Assembly (NCBI RefSeq): GCF_041260155.1
Contig: NC_091931.1
Location: 49,113,433 to 49,177,432 of the forward strand
Length of the DNA: 64,000 bases
Origin: Ptychodera flava
Taxonomy: Eukaryota; Hemichordata; Enteropneusta; Ptychoderidae
Direction: 5' to 3'
The number at the start of each line of letters is the position of its first letter. The stretch's first letter is position 1. Below are positions 1 to 13,800 of this stretch, piece by piece. The notes beneath the pieces were generated by a model. The model was not told the origin of the DNA. It did no database searches and worked only from the letters and a program-made list of their open reading frames with translations. The position numbers and the translations under genes are program-made.

Positions 1-484
1 GTTTTGAACAAAAATGTCTGACCTAAAGTGTTTTGTTAAGAGCCCCAACTCCCGTATAAAAGCGCGAGAACCTACGAGAGTGGTCATAATGGTGGGATAT
101 TCAAACGTACTCGGTGCGCTCTGGACGTCGTCAATAAAAACCGTTAATTTAGAAATCTACCGATTAATTTTTTTCTTGGAAATTGAGGGATATGTGTATA
201 AGTATTTGGAGCACAATATGCTTGGTTTCTGACGAAATTAAATTTGAAATGACGTCTGGAACCAGGAAAAGGATAAAATATTTGCCGGTAATATCGCCGG
301 TATAACGTTCGATGTTCAGTTTGAATCTGCATGATTGACATGATATGCAAATTGCAAATGAGTCATTAGCGATACGTTGTTTACTTTTTACGTACGTAGC
401 GTTGATTGTTCAACGCGGGGTACCGAAAGATACAAACGCACACACACTCTGTATAATAAATACATGCAAACACATTTGATTCGG

Positions 485-525
485 TAGTTCTCTTTTTGGA
501 AAATTTGTTGGTCCTGAAAAGGACC
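485..525 (-). promoter_or_regulatory. histone-mRNA-type 3' stem-loop with downstream purine tract
   Basis: Read on the - strand, 525-510 gives GGTCCTTTTCAGGACC, a 6-bp stem with a TTTC loop that fits the metazoan replication-dependent histone 3' stem-loop consensus. About 9 bases further on comes a purine-rich AAAAAGAGAACT, which resembles the histone downstream element bound by U7 snRNA. No histone-fold reading frame lies upstream on that strand; a weak MYGSG peptide near 560 is only faintly like the end of H4. It may be the tail of a decayed histone gene, part of a repeat, or chance. Confidence 0.45.
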
Positions 526-2539
526 GTTTTCATTTACGTTGGCCTACCTGAGCCGTACATTTTACAGACAGGAAGGCCTATACTGTCATTTTATGCCCGA
601 CATAAAGTACGTCTGGTATGTTCGGGTTGAGACCACGGACAAGTTACTTAGTACCAGCACAAATTCTGGCATAATCTCTCACTTTGTCTACACTGTCTGT
701 ATATCTTCTGTCTTCTTTTCAAATTTCAAGTTTTACCCTCGAGTCAACGTACTGTTGAAAGCGCAATCATCGCAATGCGATATGCGTAACTATCGCTTAC
801 GCTTAGTTGTTTCCAAAAGTGACATACGTTTTCTTTCCCGATCTAAAGCCGTGCATGCCTATGTAACACAAACAAGTAGCCTCCGGAATCCAATGTGCTG
901 ACAAAACCGGGATTTTTTTGACGCCTGCTATCGCCTTCGGCATATTCGGTCGTCACTGCTGGGTCACTTATGCTGATCAGACGTCGAGTTGACAAACGTC
1001 GCGTGCGGCAACTGACGTCACGGCCTGGCAGCTGAGGTCACGTACAATATCAGTCCCATAAGTTCCACTCAAATGTCCATGCTCGATCCCCATCACAGCT
1101 AGCTCCAATTCATTCCTGGCAAAGAAAATTCCCGAAGCTACCTCTAGTGCTCATCAGTGACCGCTATCTTCATAAAGCCAGTTGACATAGTGTGATTAGC
1201 AGTCTGACTCTGACTACCACGCGTTTGTAATGAACTAGTATCGCGACTGCGTGGAGAGTGTAGAAGTGCAAGTGCACTCGATTTTGGCGGGATCGCGTTC
1301 AAAGTAGCGAAATACTAGAACTCACCATTTTATAAGGAGGGATGAACATTGAAATGAATACTCCGAGAGATCATGCGATCACTTTATTCTGATTTTATTT
1401 TAGGTGATTAAATATTAACAGGTTTGATTTCTAAAATAAGTATTTTTCAGAAGCTTTTTGAAATAATCATAAGACAACAAATCGACACCACATTTCATTT
1501 CGGTCACCATAAAACTTGTAATCGAAGCCGGGGGAATAGTCGTCGGTACCCTCCCATCCGCGACAGCGCCGAGTTCATGAGACAACGAAATTTTGAAAAG
1601 GAAACTACAACTACCATCCAAGAACTGCGGAAAACTACGTTTTATAATGGAGACACAGCCCTGCCTCGCTAAACTAAGGTCGAATAAGGAAAGGATTGTT
1701 TGTAAGACAAAAGCTCTACAAAATTTGGTAGACGACTCGGCCGTTGAGCATTGTGGTAAATGTCCAACGTCGTCCATTGAAATAACCACACTCGATAAAT
1801 TTGGACATCTAGTAGGCGAATTTGCTGTTCTTCAGAACTGTTTTGATTTTTTCCCGTTCTTTCCTGAAATGCGGCATTTCTAGGACGGCGTTTGGACAAA
1901 ACGATGCTTCATTTATATCAAGGCAAATACGACTCTGCAATCAAGACTCCCTGCAAGACCGAGGAAAACTCCGATAATAGATCCCGTGGCAGAAAAACTA
2001 CTGGTTGGATTTCTGCATCGTTTACCCGTATACAAAGATGCGGATAGCTATTGCCACTGCCATGATATGCATTATGTTGAATCATTCAAAAACGCGCAGA
2101 ATACAATGACAAACGCTTCGTTTTTGGACGAGAAACATATAAATACCATGACGCACGAGATCTAAGGAGTGTCGATCGATCGATCGCCTGGCAACGTCAT
2201 CACGGTTTGTACAAATCCGAGGCGACGCCGCGCCGAACCTCTGCTCCAGTAAGACTTCGAAAAAGTCTATGTTCAAGACAAACCTATGGGGAAATGAGTG
2301 GATGTATCGTATGGAAAGTAAACCGTAAAATTGGGTGAAAATAGTATACGTAAAGTCACCGTGCAGTCGATGTTTACATTATGTGGAGTGCGCGTTCTAT
2401 TTTGGAGGTGTTCAACCAGCTGTTTTAATTTGCTACTTTTTGTTCACAAAGATACCATATTAGTTATGTTTTGCTCCGCCCATTTTTATCGATTTTTCTC
2501 GGTAGGGCCCTACCGAGAGTTACCGGTTTAAGAGGTACC

Positions 2540-3010
2540 CTTTGGATGGTATTCATGCAGTCCCAGTAAAAGCTTTGTCACACACTGTTTAGTCAACCGC
2601 GTATCGCCTTCTCTAAGCAATGCTTTTCCATTCTATTTAAAAGGTCAGCCTTACTTTTGTGCGATCTTATGTGGCGGTAATGGGTCATATGGTATAGACG
2701 GTAGCTATATAATCATGACATGCCTTACGTGTTTTAAACTACATTAGAATGGCTCCTTGGAAGGAGAAGAGTGATTTGTGTAAAGTTATGTAGAATGACA
2801 CTCAACAAGTGAAGTCAGTATGTTTGTGAATAGAAGTCACCCACTGAGGTCATGCTAGGGTCTAACTTTTCAATAGAACAAGGATGAGTTATAGTTGTTT
2901 TTGTATATTAGGTCAGGTGTTGAAACATTCCACTGATTCGGACAACATGTGTGTGTTGTCCTGCTCACATTTGTATTTATCGAACCAATACTATTCGCAT
3001 GACTAATAGC
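2540..3010. repeat. 5'-flank tandem duplication, copy 1
   Basis: About 470 bases, repeated with scattered substitutions and small indels at 3475-3922. Shared landmarks are the stretch around 2645-2700 (AAAGGTCAGCCTTACTTTTG), the stretch around 2820-2860 (GTGAATAGAAGTCACCCACT) and the end near 2985-3003. No terminal inverted repeats or open frame were seen, so it looks like a local segmental duplication upstream of gene A. Confidence 0.75.
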
Positions 3011-3474
3011 AAATTTGCTCTTCGTATTACAAAATAAGACAGGTACACGGCAATCAATTTGAAAGGAATATATTTAGAACTAAACTGACCCGATCATAAT
3101 CCATAGCAAAAGAATTCAGTTTCCTTAAATGCGCGCATTGCTTGTGGAATTGTTGTCAGTACTATACAAAAAACAGTCGATAATGAAAAAACATCTATTT
3201 CGATTCCACGACATAACATAACATAACATTGTTTGTTAAAATCGCACTGTTTGCATAAGATTCATATGGTGAGGCGGAAGTTACAATAAATCTGTCGTGA
3301 AGGAAAGGCTGTCTATTTCGCTTACATGACCTTACACCCTATAGTTTGATAAAATGGGCGTGATTGGCGCATGCTCGATATGGTGAGGAGATAGTTTCAC
3401 AGGTAAGACACAACTTCGGTTTCGTTTTGAAAAAAAATATTTTCTGACAGAAAGTGTGTTAGAAAGAGATGTGC

Positions 3475-3922
3475 TTTGGATCGTATTGATGCAGTAGTAT
3501 CGAAGTAAAAGCTTTGCCATACACCGTTAAGTCAAAATGCCTATCACCTTCTCTAAACAATGTTGTTTTCTACTTTAAAAGGTCAGCCTTACTTTTGTGC
3601 GATCTTATGTGGCGGTAATGGGTCATATGGTATAGACGATAGGTATATGCCGTACATGTATTAAACTATGTTTACAATGGCTCCTTGGGAGGAGAAGTGT
3701 GATTTGTTATCAGCACAATGACGCTCGATAAAGTGAAGACAGTACGTTTGTGAATAGAAGTCACCCACTGAGGTCATGCTGAGGTCTAACTTTTCAATAG
3801 AACAAGGATGATTATTGTTTGTTTTTATTGTAGTATGCCAGGTCACTCCCTATCTATGACAATGTGTGTTGTCCTACTTACATCTTTATTCATCGAACCG
3901 ATGCTATTTGCATGACTAATTT
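3475..3922. repeat. 5'-flank tandem duplication, copy 2
   Basis: Second copy of the block at 2540-3010, in the same orientation, starting about 935 bases downstream. The most conserved part runs from about 3580 to 3640 and from 3735 to 3810. It ends about 550 bases before the start codon of gene A. Confidence 0.75.
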
Positions 3923-4474
3923 ACATTAAATTTTCTTTTATTGCATTCAACTTAAAGACATTTGGTTATAACGTATAAACCTTACATTATAGATATTATA
4001 ATATCATATAGGGCCCAGCTCTTGGTGTCGCGCCAGAGGTTAAGATTAGAAATTTTATTTCCATCTGAAGATGCACAGTCGATTGACTCATGATAAGTAA
4101 TCAGAAAGAACAAAATACAACTTGCTATATACATCAGTAGGACCACTACGCATTGCATAAATAATAAATTCAAACACCCAATTTACTATCTCAGGTTCAA
4201 CTACCACAAAAAATTAGCATCATAACTTATTCATTCAATTTTAATTATCATCATGTCAACCAAATTTTACACAAAAGAAATTGCCGATGATGTTGCATGT
4301 AAGAGTTGGCAAACTGTTGAAACCCAGCCTAATAAAAGCCCAATAAAATAGTTTGCATACAGTTGAGTTTTGGTTCTGCTTTCTGTTCATGCAACTTCAA
4401 CATTGGCTGACAATACAATTTTTACCCTTTATTGTTAGTGCAGAACGTCGGCGACGGCTTGACGCAGGACAGCC

Positions 4475-4880
4475 ATGAATGACAAAGAAGACTATGACTT
4501 TGTAGATCAATTGACTAAAATTGAACAAGAGACGCCAGAGTTCGGAGAAAGAGATGGCGACGTCGTTGAAGACGGTGACCCAACGAGCTATATCAGAGTA
4601 ATCTGTGACAGTACATCTCCACAAGACTTTGACAAGCTGAAAACCCGACTGGCCAAGTGCACTCCAGAATGGATGGACCAGTTCCTACAACTAGATGGAC
4701 TGGAGTTGCTGTTGGAAGCACTCGAAAAAGTCGGTGACCGGAAACCATTCAAAACTGAGGACGCCTTCCTTCAGTTTGAATGTGTTCAATGCATCAAAGC
4801 TGTTCTCAATTCGAAAAATGGTATAGAGTTTATCATAGAAAACAGAGAAATCAAGCATCACAGCAGAACATTGGCATTCG
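4475..4880 (+). CDS. INF2: Gene A exon 1: start and first part of DID
   Basis: Residues 1-135. An acidic leader is followed by the start of the DID armadillo region, with WMDQFLQLDGLELLLEAL and CVQCIKAVLNSKNGIEFI aligning to the same region of vertebrate INF2. Donor is G|GTAAGT; the exon ends one base into a codon, and the base is completed by exon 2 to give alanine. Confidence 0.9.
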
Positions 4881-7800
4881 GTAAGTCAATCTTGACATTC
4901 GGTAAATTAATCGCCTAGAAATAGTATAAAGAGTTGTCAGGATTTGAAGATAAGTTGTTGTCAGTGTTAACGATTTCACTGCATTTTTATTCGGTTTCTC
5001 GCCCTAGTATGCGCCATTATTTAGACCCGATGAAACTATTTTTCTACTTAAAGCGAAACATTTCCAAACTCTTGACCTAAGTTATAAATAATGCAGTTTA
5101 AATGAGAAAGGATATATTTTACTGCTTACTAAAATAAACTGAAGCATTGACGTAGAAGCGATGTTCGCTTCTGCTTCTGTCTCCGTAACTGAAGTTGGGC
5201 AACTTCTGCCAAAAGCCATCTTTCACTGTACTTTGTACACTGGACACTTGGTGTGGTTAACGAAACAATTGAATAATTTAAAAATGGCTGTCACGCGGTA
5301 GAACCTTTATCCACCACTTGTCATGGTTACGTTAAATTGTTCAACTTTTGTTTGGCATGAAACCAGCCATGAATATAATATTTGAAATGTATCGTAGACA
5401 AATGGAATTGTAAAGTCAAATGCAGCGCGTGCATAACTTTATGTAATGTAGGAATGTGTAGCGATAATACCGCAGATGCTCACCAGTCGCCTTGTCAACA
5501 GGTACACTAGATTGTGTGGCAGTACATGCGTTGGCCCCAATACAGAGCAGTGTATCGACAATGTTCTCTTGAATGGCCTGTGCCCCATACACGACACGGC
5601 ATTGAATAACGTATTTGAGGTGCACTTGGTATTTTACGTACACATATTCGTTTCCACCAATTCATTAGATTGTCCCACTTGATCACCAAACCATATTCGG
5701 TACACTTTAAGGACACTGGGCCCAGCCTTCTATTTGGCAACATCCAACAACAGGTTCTTTTATTCAAATGGGGTCTATAAAGCTCTATGGAGCAACCTGA
5801 GCCCCTGGAATTATATTGATTGTAACATTGTTGAGTATGGGCAAAGTCTAGCTTGAAATAGTCCGCCATTAAGATAAACATCTTGTACACCTGATTAATC
5901 TTGTTTAAAATTAGCAAAGCCTAAACTAACGTAGGACTTTTGAACAATAATTTATGATGCATAAGTGTAAAATCATCTGCAGTAGAGTCCTCACTCCACT
6001 GTCTTGGTAAAATGTATGAAGAAGGCTTCTGCAAAAGGTGCACATTACTAGTAAATACTAATTACGTAATTTGATGTATTCCTGTCACATTCTACTCAAG
6101 AAATGTTCACACTAACGCTCACATTAAAGGATTTTGTTATAAAGTTCACAAAATTATAATATTGCTCATTCCTACTTCACTTTATTTTCAGCGTTGGATT
6201 CTTTTGATGTGCCAACAAAGAAAATGGTGTTTGAAATCTTATCAGCCCTGTCGGTGTACTCTATCGATGGTTGTGGCATGGCTATAGATGCATTGGAATT
6301 CTACAGGGTAATCAGATTAATGTTTGCTAACTACTTGCAATGCAGTAATATAAAGCATACAAAATAAATCAGAGTTTTATAAGCCCGTAAAGAACTGCAA
6401 TTTATTGCAGCGAGGGAACAAGATTGATCCTTGACCCTTCCTGTGAAATGCGTTATACGCTTGAAAAACACCATTTCTCATTATTCAGTGGACAAATAAA
6501 AGAAAGATCAAAGGTCAAACATGCATTATCAGGAATGATTGTCTTTTAAATTGTTCTATTCAATCATTGATGGCCATGTTAATGCATAAATAGTCAACAC
6601 ATGGCTCGTATGTTCAGAGGGACATACTGTAGAAATAAAGGGAAACGCGCTGACAATTAACATCAATTACTGGGAAAGAGTGAGAGAAAAGCTTAAACGT
6701 AATGGGCAATTGCAAGATGCAGCCTAGACTGAAAGATCCGTCGCTCGAGGGCGCTCTCTACGCTCCCCCTTCTTGAGGAGAGTTTAGAGTGCTTTCGAGC
6801 GACGGATCTTTCAGTGTAGGTGGAGCCAAGAATGTGAAGTTGTGATGTCATACACAGTTGCAGGGGCGTAGGAAGCACTTCACGGTTGGGCGGGGGGGGG
6901 GGGGCAAAGGTAACCTATATTCTTGTGATGAATGAATTACGATCTAAAATTTGCATATATGAATAAATTAAAATATTAAATCATAGACGAATAAATTAAA
7001 ATAATTAAAACAGGCCAAAACCAATCTAAATAGTAAAAATGTACTGAAAGCACCATTACTTTCACATACGGCAATGTCTCAATATTTGTGCTTTTATGTA
7101 TTAGGACGTGTAAAGAAAATTGTTTGTTTGCTGTCCTTGGATTTTTGAAAAACCTACAAGCTAGCCAGCAAAACAAAAACAAAAAACAAACAAACACTAG
7201 ATCAATCGCATAAACTTTAACTTTCCCATCGGTTTATGGGTCACAAGTATGAAAAATCATCTGTTACATTTAACAATGCAGTGCTTCTTATGCTCTTCAT
7301 TAAGCACGTTGAAAGCAATGCTTGGAAACAAAGGTTATATTTGTATAAGTACAACAAGCATACTTAGAGTTAGGTGACTGTGAGTCTGAACAAAAATTCC
7401 ATAATAAACAATGGCAATAAACACTATACCAGTACATAGGCCCTAGTGTACCACATGTACAGTGTGATAGTAATCAACTGGATGTGTTACGCAGATCTAT
7501 AGTTTGTCTCTGACGGAGGTTTATGCACTAGGTAGTCATAGGCAAGAGTAAAACTAAAATAACAAGATCTCGAAACAGATGTATGATAACTCTGATATCA
7601 TGATCACATTTTTTATAGCTCCGACAAGGGTTTAAGTGGCCAAGGGCACGTGACCTTTTGCCCGACGTCAGAAGGGTAAATATTCTCCTGCCTCGATGAC
7701 ACGTAATCCTTAGTTTAGACTATCTTTATTACTTCTCTTTCTTACATAATTTTAATGTCAAATATTTTATTTTCTCTTCAAATGGCATGACAGTCAAACC

Positions 7801-10800
7801 GTTTTCGTCATTGAACAGCAAATGAATATATTTCTATGACAGTATCCCTGGGATACCATTCACCGAATTATCCTTGAACTTGAAAATAACCTTTTAAAAC
7901 CCCACCAAGACTAACCTGTTCGCTTCGGAGACTGGTTCCAATTCTTTTATCAGTGCCTCAGAGTTATCCACACCAAAGGTGCGGACTAAATGATGCAATA
8001 GAGTAACCCTAGCTTGCTTGGCTTTGATATCCTTTAGTTCGTTTAGAAAAGATACCGCGAAACCACTTGCATTTCCAGCATAGCTACCCTGATGAAATGT
8101 TACACAAAATGTTATTCAAGACTATAAGAAAGCCTGTGCAAAACCATTGCTTCGTTGTTAGCACGTAATTATTGACAGTCCTCGACTCATTGGATGTTAA
8201 AATCTTCAACGTCATCAACATCAGCCTGATTTGTTCATTGTGTAACTTCCAATTAAGTGACTCAAGAAGTTAATTTTCATGAAGCACGTTGAAAGCAATG
8301 CTTGGAAACAAAGGTTATATTTGTATAAGTACAACAAGCATACTTAGAGTTAGGTGACTGTGAGTCTGAACAAAAATTCCATAATAAACAATGGCAATAA
8401 ACACTATACCAGTACATAGGCCCTAGTGTACCACATGTACAGTGTGATAGTAATCAACTGGATGTGTTACGCAGATCTATAGTTTGTCTCTGACGGAGGT
8501 TTATGCACTAGGTAGTCATAGGCAAGAGTAAAACTAAAATAACAAGATCTCAATAATGAATAAAAAGCATATTTGCGACAAATGTAAAAGATGCAAATTA
8601 TGTATTACGATGATGTTTACGAAGTTTTGAAGAAAACAAAATATATTTGAATCAACACTTTATGAAGGAACATAAGAACTTCACCGTTTACGCAATGGCT
8701 TCAATTTTGCAACGTGTCTAAGTGACATTTGTATATTAATTATGACATGTACATTTAAGATCGAGATCTGTATTGATGTTTACGATTGGACGTATATTTC
8801 CATCTTTAATTCATATCTATCATATGATCCAAACCAAGCCTTAAACATAACGTTTAAAATCCCATTGTAAAATAATACGGGAAAGGGAATACAAAGGACA
8901 AGAGAGAAAAATACAACAGACAGGGCAGGAGGACAGACAATTGGAGAAGCGTATCTTGGGCAATGGCAGCTGTCAAGCTTGTCTACCGAGAAATAAAGTC
9001 TATATAGTACCAACGAACTCTGAACATCTCGTGTAGTCGATCGAAGATTACCAGCACCTCTCAGCAAGCTAAGACGAGTCCATGAGTTAAAGCAGGCCAA
9101 GATGAGGTAATAAGATAATAGGAGAAAAACGAGTAGTAACAGTTGTTTTGACAACTGTACACTATGTATTTCAACATGTTGGGGTAAGCTTAGAACAAAA
9201 AGGTGTTCTTGCAAAACCTGAAAATTCCAAATATAAAACTGCAAAAGTTACTGAGTATAACAAAGTATGTAGTTGTCACTCAGGAAACAAATGCTAAACA
9301 TCTTGGTAAAAGGTGAAACTACTAACCATTCCATAAAATTACAATTTTTACATTAAGAAGAGTGGGTAGCTGAACAAATCATAACAGCCTCGAGTACAAA
9401 TCCTCCTTTTTAAGTGTCAAATAAATACTAGTCCTGATCACTGTTTCTGTTGAGTTAAATGCTCCATTAGCTGTAACTTAAAAGGCTATTTATTCCGAAT
9501 TTTTTGTATCAACTATTTTTTAGCCGAATTCCAATAGCGCTGATCGCAATGTTAGATATGTTACTAAATATAGCTGCACGCGCGACTTCAGACACCGCTG
9601 CCTGAAATTCGGACAAATTTTTTCATGCGCGGTCGTTGTTGCAGCTCAGTTGTAGTCTGACCCATAAATTCATAGGAATTTGTGTCAGTTTTTGTATTCA
9701 TTATAACACTAGCAGGTTTTGATATCATCGTTCTTGCCGAAAATGCGGACTAATAGTCATTTTTGCATATTAATGACAGAATACTGACGCTATTGCATAC
9801 TAAAATGTTAAATATTCTGCTTGTCAAGACAGCAATGCCGAATGGCCATTGCTATTTTGAAAACTGAATTCTAATCCGGACTTATAAAATGTCCAAATCG
9901 TTTTTTAGCAGAAAAAAATGTTCAAAGTAAGGGCAACTTCCACCGCGTACGAACTATTTCGAGCATTCAACAACGAACATTTCATCGGCGGTACCTGCTT
10001 GCCACGGTGCAGATCCAACATCATGATCAATCGCGGATCGTGGAAAAGCTGATGGAAATTCAGTTCCGTTCCGTTCCTTATTCGAAGCTAAACCAGTCAA
10101 GAATTGTTTTCGATCCGTCTTGTATGGAGACCAAAAAGATTTTACGCACTTCCGCCGATTTGAAAATTTTGAGGGAGAAATCAACTTGTGAAACGGTCGA
10201 TTGATCTTCACTTACGGTACACTGCAGTCCGCTACAACAGGAGGTGCACATATACACTTTACGTACAACGCTTGATGTACCCCTTTAAGATAGGTAATCT
10301 GATTAGTATGGAAACGATCGTACGACATTTGCATTTTTGCGACATTAAAGTAACTTACTGCGACATCGCGAACAAAGGAACGGCACATCCCGCCGTATTT
10401 TCGATCATACGGTCTGTGTTTGTTTTTCAGATTTACCCAAAAAAAAACCCGCACGCGGACGGCAAACAAAGAATTTATTTAACGGCGCCTTAACTCCAGT
10501 TGTTTGTTTAACTCCCTACATAGCACTCAGCAATAGTTGGGACAGCTAGCCGTAGTCAATGTGTATTTGTAAAAGTTGGGGGGGGGGCAAAAGTATACCT
10601 TTGCCCCCCCCCCCCAACTTCAGCATTAGGGGGGCGACCGCCCCCCCCCCTGCCCCCCGGTTCCTACGCCGATGCAGTTGCTCGTTAGAATTACGAGACA
10701 TGCTATTTCCAAATGTATCTTTCTTGGTATCCAAAATATGAATTGTTGCCTTATCTGAAAGCAAAGGAAACACTCCTAATGTCGTTCCCTTTCTAAGTAA

Positions 10801-13800
10801 ACGCACACATTCTTATCGCTAGAATTTACAAGCTAGATTTCAACTTCGCCCAGCCTTTGTCAAGGCTAAGACATGAACTATCACACGTCCTTGTACATTG
10901 AGTGTGCCTAAGAATTCCCCCGGGCACCAGTGCGTTAAATCTACTCGAAATCATGCACTGGGACAGTAGACTCAAGAAGAGCGAAGTTTTAATTTTCTAC
11001 ATAACATCATATCACATCAATAATTCACGGTTGTTTCAATGCTCTCTACCAGGTGAATGACCATTTGTAATCTCATGGTTCCAAGTACAAATATTATTAC
11101 ATTCCTTTAACTCAAATATTACAACCACCAACCAATTTCACAACGGAATAACTCCAGGAGCGTGTTTTGCAATTACGTAAATATATTTACATTAATCATA
11201 TAAAACCATTCTCTTTTATCTTCACTCCGGATATTTGCTAAACACCGGCATTTGCGACATTTATCAGAGCAGAGTGGCCTTCAATATCATTCCGTCGAAT
11301 ATGCGAATTTTGCGTTTTCTTTCGTACACTCCCATTATTTCTTTTTGTACCCATATTACAATGTCTGCCAATATGGCCAGGTTTACCACTATATCATATA
11401 TTGTCAAATTAATATTAGAATTTAAAAACATATTTTCATTAATTGTCTGCATAACCAACCAAACTCAGAATGGGGAAAAAACTTTCTAGTTTCTGATCAA
11501 ATAAATTACTGATATTACGCAAGCTTCTTTATTATTGCTTATTTAGGAAAAATCATGCAATAAACTGAGAAGGTGAAAAGGGTGTTCCTGCCCTATTGTG
11601 TATTAAGAGGATTACTGTATTAAGTATATGTAACTTCAAATGTAATAATCTCCATACATGTAATAAAACGATAATTGCAGTAAAATGCTAATATTGTCCA
11701 TGAATGTAACGAAAATCACTCATAAATGAAGTACAAATGACAGCAACCATAAATGTCATAATAACAAAATACTGATCTACCATAATTGTAATAAATTTTT
11801 AACGTTATCGCCATTAAAGAATCTACTCTTAAGATTTATTCATGTCTTCACTAATTATGTATGTTGTTCCTTTCTTTGTCAGTTAGTCAGTATAACACAA
11901 ATATAATTTGCATAACTTTGCCAATGTAAAGCTAGCAAGTTCCTGATAACATTGATTGGCAAACAACATGCGCATGCTAAGGAGATGTAAAGTTCTCATT
12001 TGCATAGCTTTCTATCATTATTTTTGCAATAAAAATGTTTTGCTCTGGCCATTGAAAGTTGTTCTAGATAAGAATGTGAGGAAAATAAGGTTAGTAGTTT
12101 TTTCTTATTACGGTGATGTATAGATGAAATGGAGAAAGCTGCACAGATCAGTATTTTTGTTCGTGATTTGATATAATGGATCCGAATGATGAGCCACATA
12201 GCGATACGCCGTTGAATTGTGCCGTCTATTGGCCTTGAGGCATGATTCTAGTCACTCGCAACTTTCAGCTCACATTTTGATAACTTGCTTCTTTTTCAAT
12301 GCGCTCCTCACAAAGAAAAGGAAAAATCAGAGATACCGTTTCAGCATTGTCATCAATGAACTCAAGTCATCCGAAAATCTGATGTACACGACAACACTGA
12401 TAGGATTCATTAACAGTTTGTTGGATGCCAACGATGATGCCAAGGAAAGACGTCGGTTGCGGAATGAATTCATTGGACTAGGATTATTGGATATCATGGG
12501 ATCGCTACGGTAAGTTGTTGTAAACTGAGTTTATTCAATATCGCTTTAGCCAAATGACTTTCGGAAATAAGTCACAATTGCCACCTATAAAGTTAGTTTC
12601 AAATGAATTACAACCCTTGTCATTCGACTGAAATAGCTAGATATGATGGATTAACTGCAAGAGCAGCGAAATCGAAGATCTTGGTACAATCCTGGGTCGG
12701 AAAAGTTTGCACATGGTAATACTTTGATTTCACTCTTAGAGTAATAGAAGGTTACAATCAGTAAGTACACTTTTAAACTATTTTGTACGGTTACACTGCA
12801 TAAACATTGTGTAATCCTTTATGCGACCGAGGGATGTAAACCAAACGCTTGCACGTCGATTCCTCGGAAGTTGTCATCAGTGCAGTCGTGCTATTAAAGC
12901 TGTTTGAGATGAAAATGATTGTTTGTGAACGACAGAACTACTGAAAGAAATCCTATCGAAAAACGTAGGTTTTAGAAGTATAGTAGTAGTAGTTGTGAGA
13001 GTGTACTTCAAACTTGTCTATGAACTTGCATTTTGTTGACAAATTCTAGACACACCGAGAGCTATGAACTTAGTATACAACTGGATTTTTTCAATGAACG
13101 TAAAGCCATGGATGATGATAGTGATGACGGAGTTGACATAAACAGCCCTATTGACGTCTTCCATGCTGTTTTCAACAAGGTAAACGATCATTTTACCCAT
13201 TTGTATTTTGTATAATATTACAGCTTTGTCAATAACAGTGAATTTTGTGACGTCATCATCCAGATTATTACTGATGATGTATTCAGTATCCGATAATCCA
13301 GTCTTGTGAACAAAGATGCTTTGTACGCCTACAAATTCACTGGCATTGCCAAAACTATAAAATAATAGCAATAATGTACCCCTCCCCAACTCCCAGCCCA
13401 GAACGGACTCGAGCAAACTTTCCATTCCGTAATGTACTCGGCTTCACCTCGTACATTTTGTCGAGCAAAGTTTGCTTTCGTCCATTGTGGGCCGAGAGAG
13501 AGTACATCATGCTTAAATATTCGCGCACTGTGCTTACTACTGTAAATCATACCAGTCATCGACTCAATTTAAGTATATGCCAGATAGAAGGTTTTCCTGT
13601 ACTCCTGTATAGATGCCTATGGTAACTATCCTATGATCAGGTGGTGGACAAATACTGATGGGGAATTTTAAAAGTCTTTGAAATACCGTGATATTGTCCC
13701 AACCGATGACATCGATGTAAAGTTAAAGTCTGAAGCAGCAGTTTATTTTTCAAGAACGATAACTTCATTGAGTGACATTATATGAAAAGCAGCCAAAACA

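Larger units (their letters stand above)
1..4474. other. 5' flank of the formin array, no gene recognised
   Basis: I see no convincing gene here. Open frames are short, unrelated to known families by eye, and lack splice context. An open stretch at about 1415-1900 is open on both strands but not recognised. The supported contents are a histone-type stem-loop on the - strand near 510 and a duplicated block at 2540-3010 and 3475-3922. The last 330 bases (about 4140-4474) resemble the sequence just upstream of gene C (about 49310-49581), so they probably form the shared proximal promoter and 5' UTR. Confidence 0.55.

Noticed and set aside
1415..1899. Overlapping open frames on both strands
   Set aside because: Not recognised, no splice pattern and no conservation within the window; kept only as an unexplained stretch.
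5507..5917. 136-codon open frame on the - strand in gene A intron 1
   Set aside because: The aligned sequence in gene C intron 1 (about 55555-55850) has indels that break the frame, and no family is recognised, so it is treated as chance.
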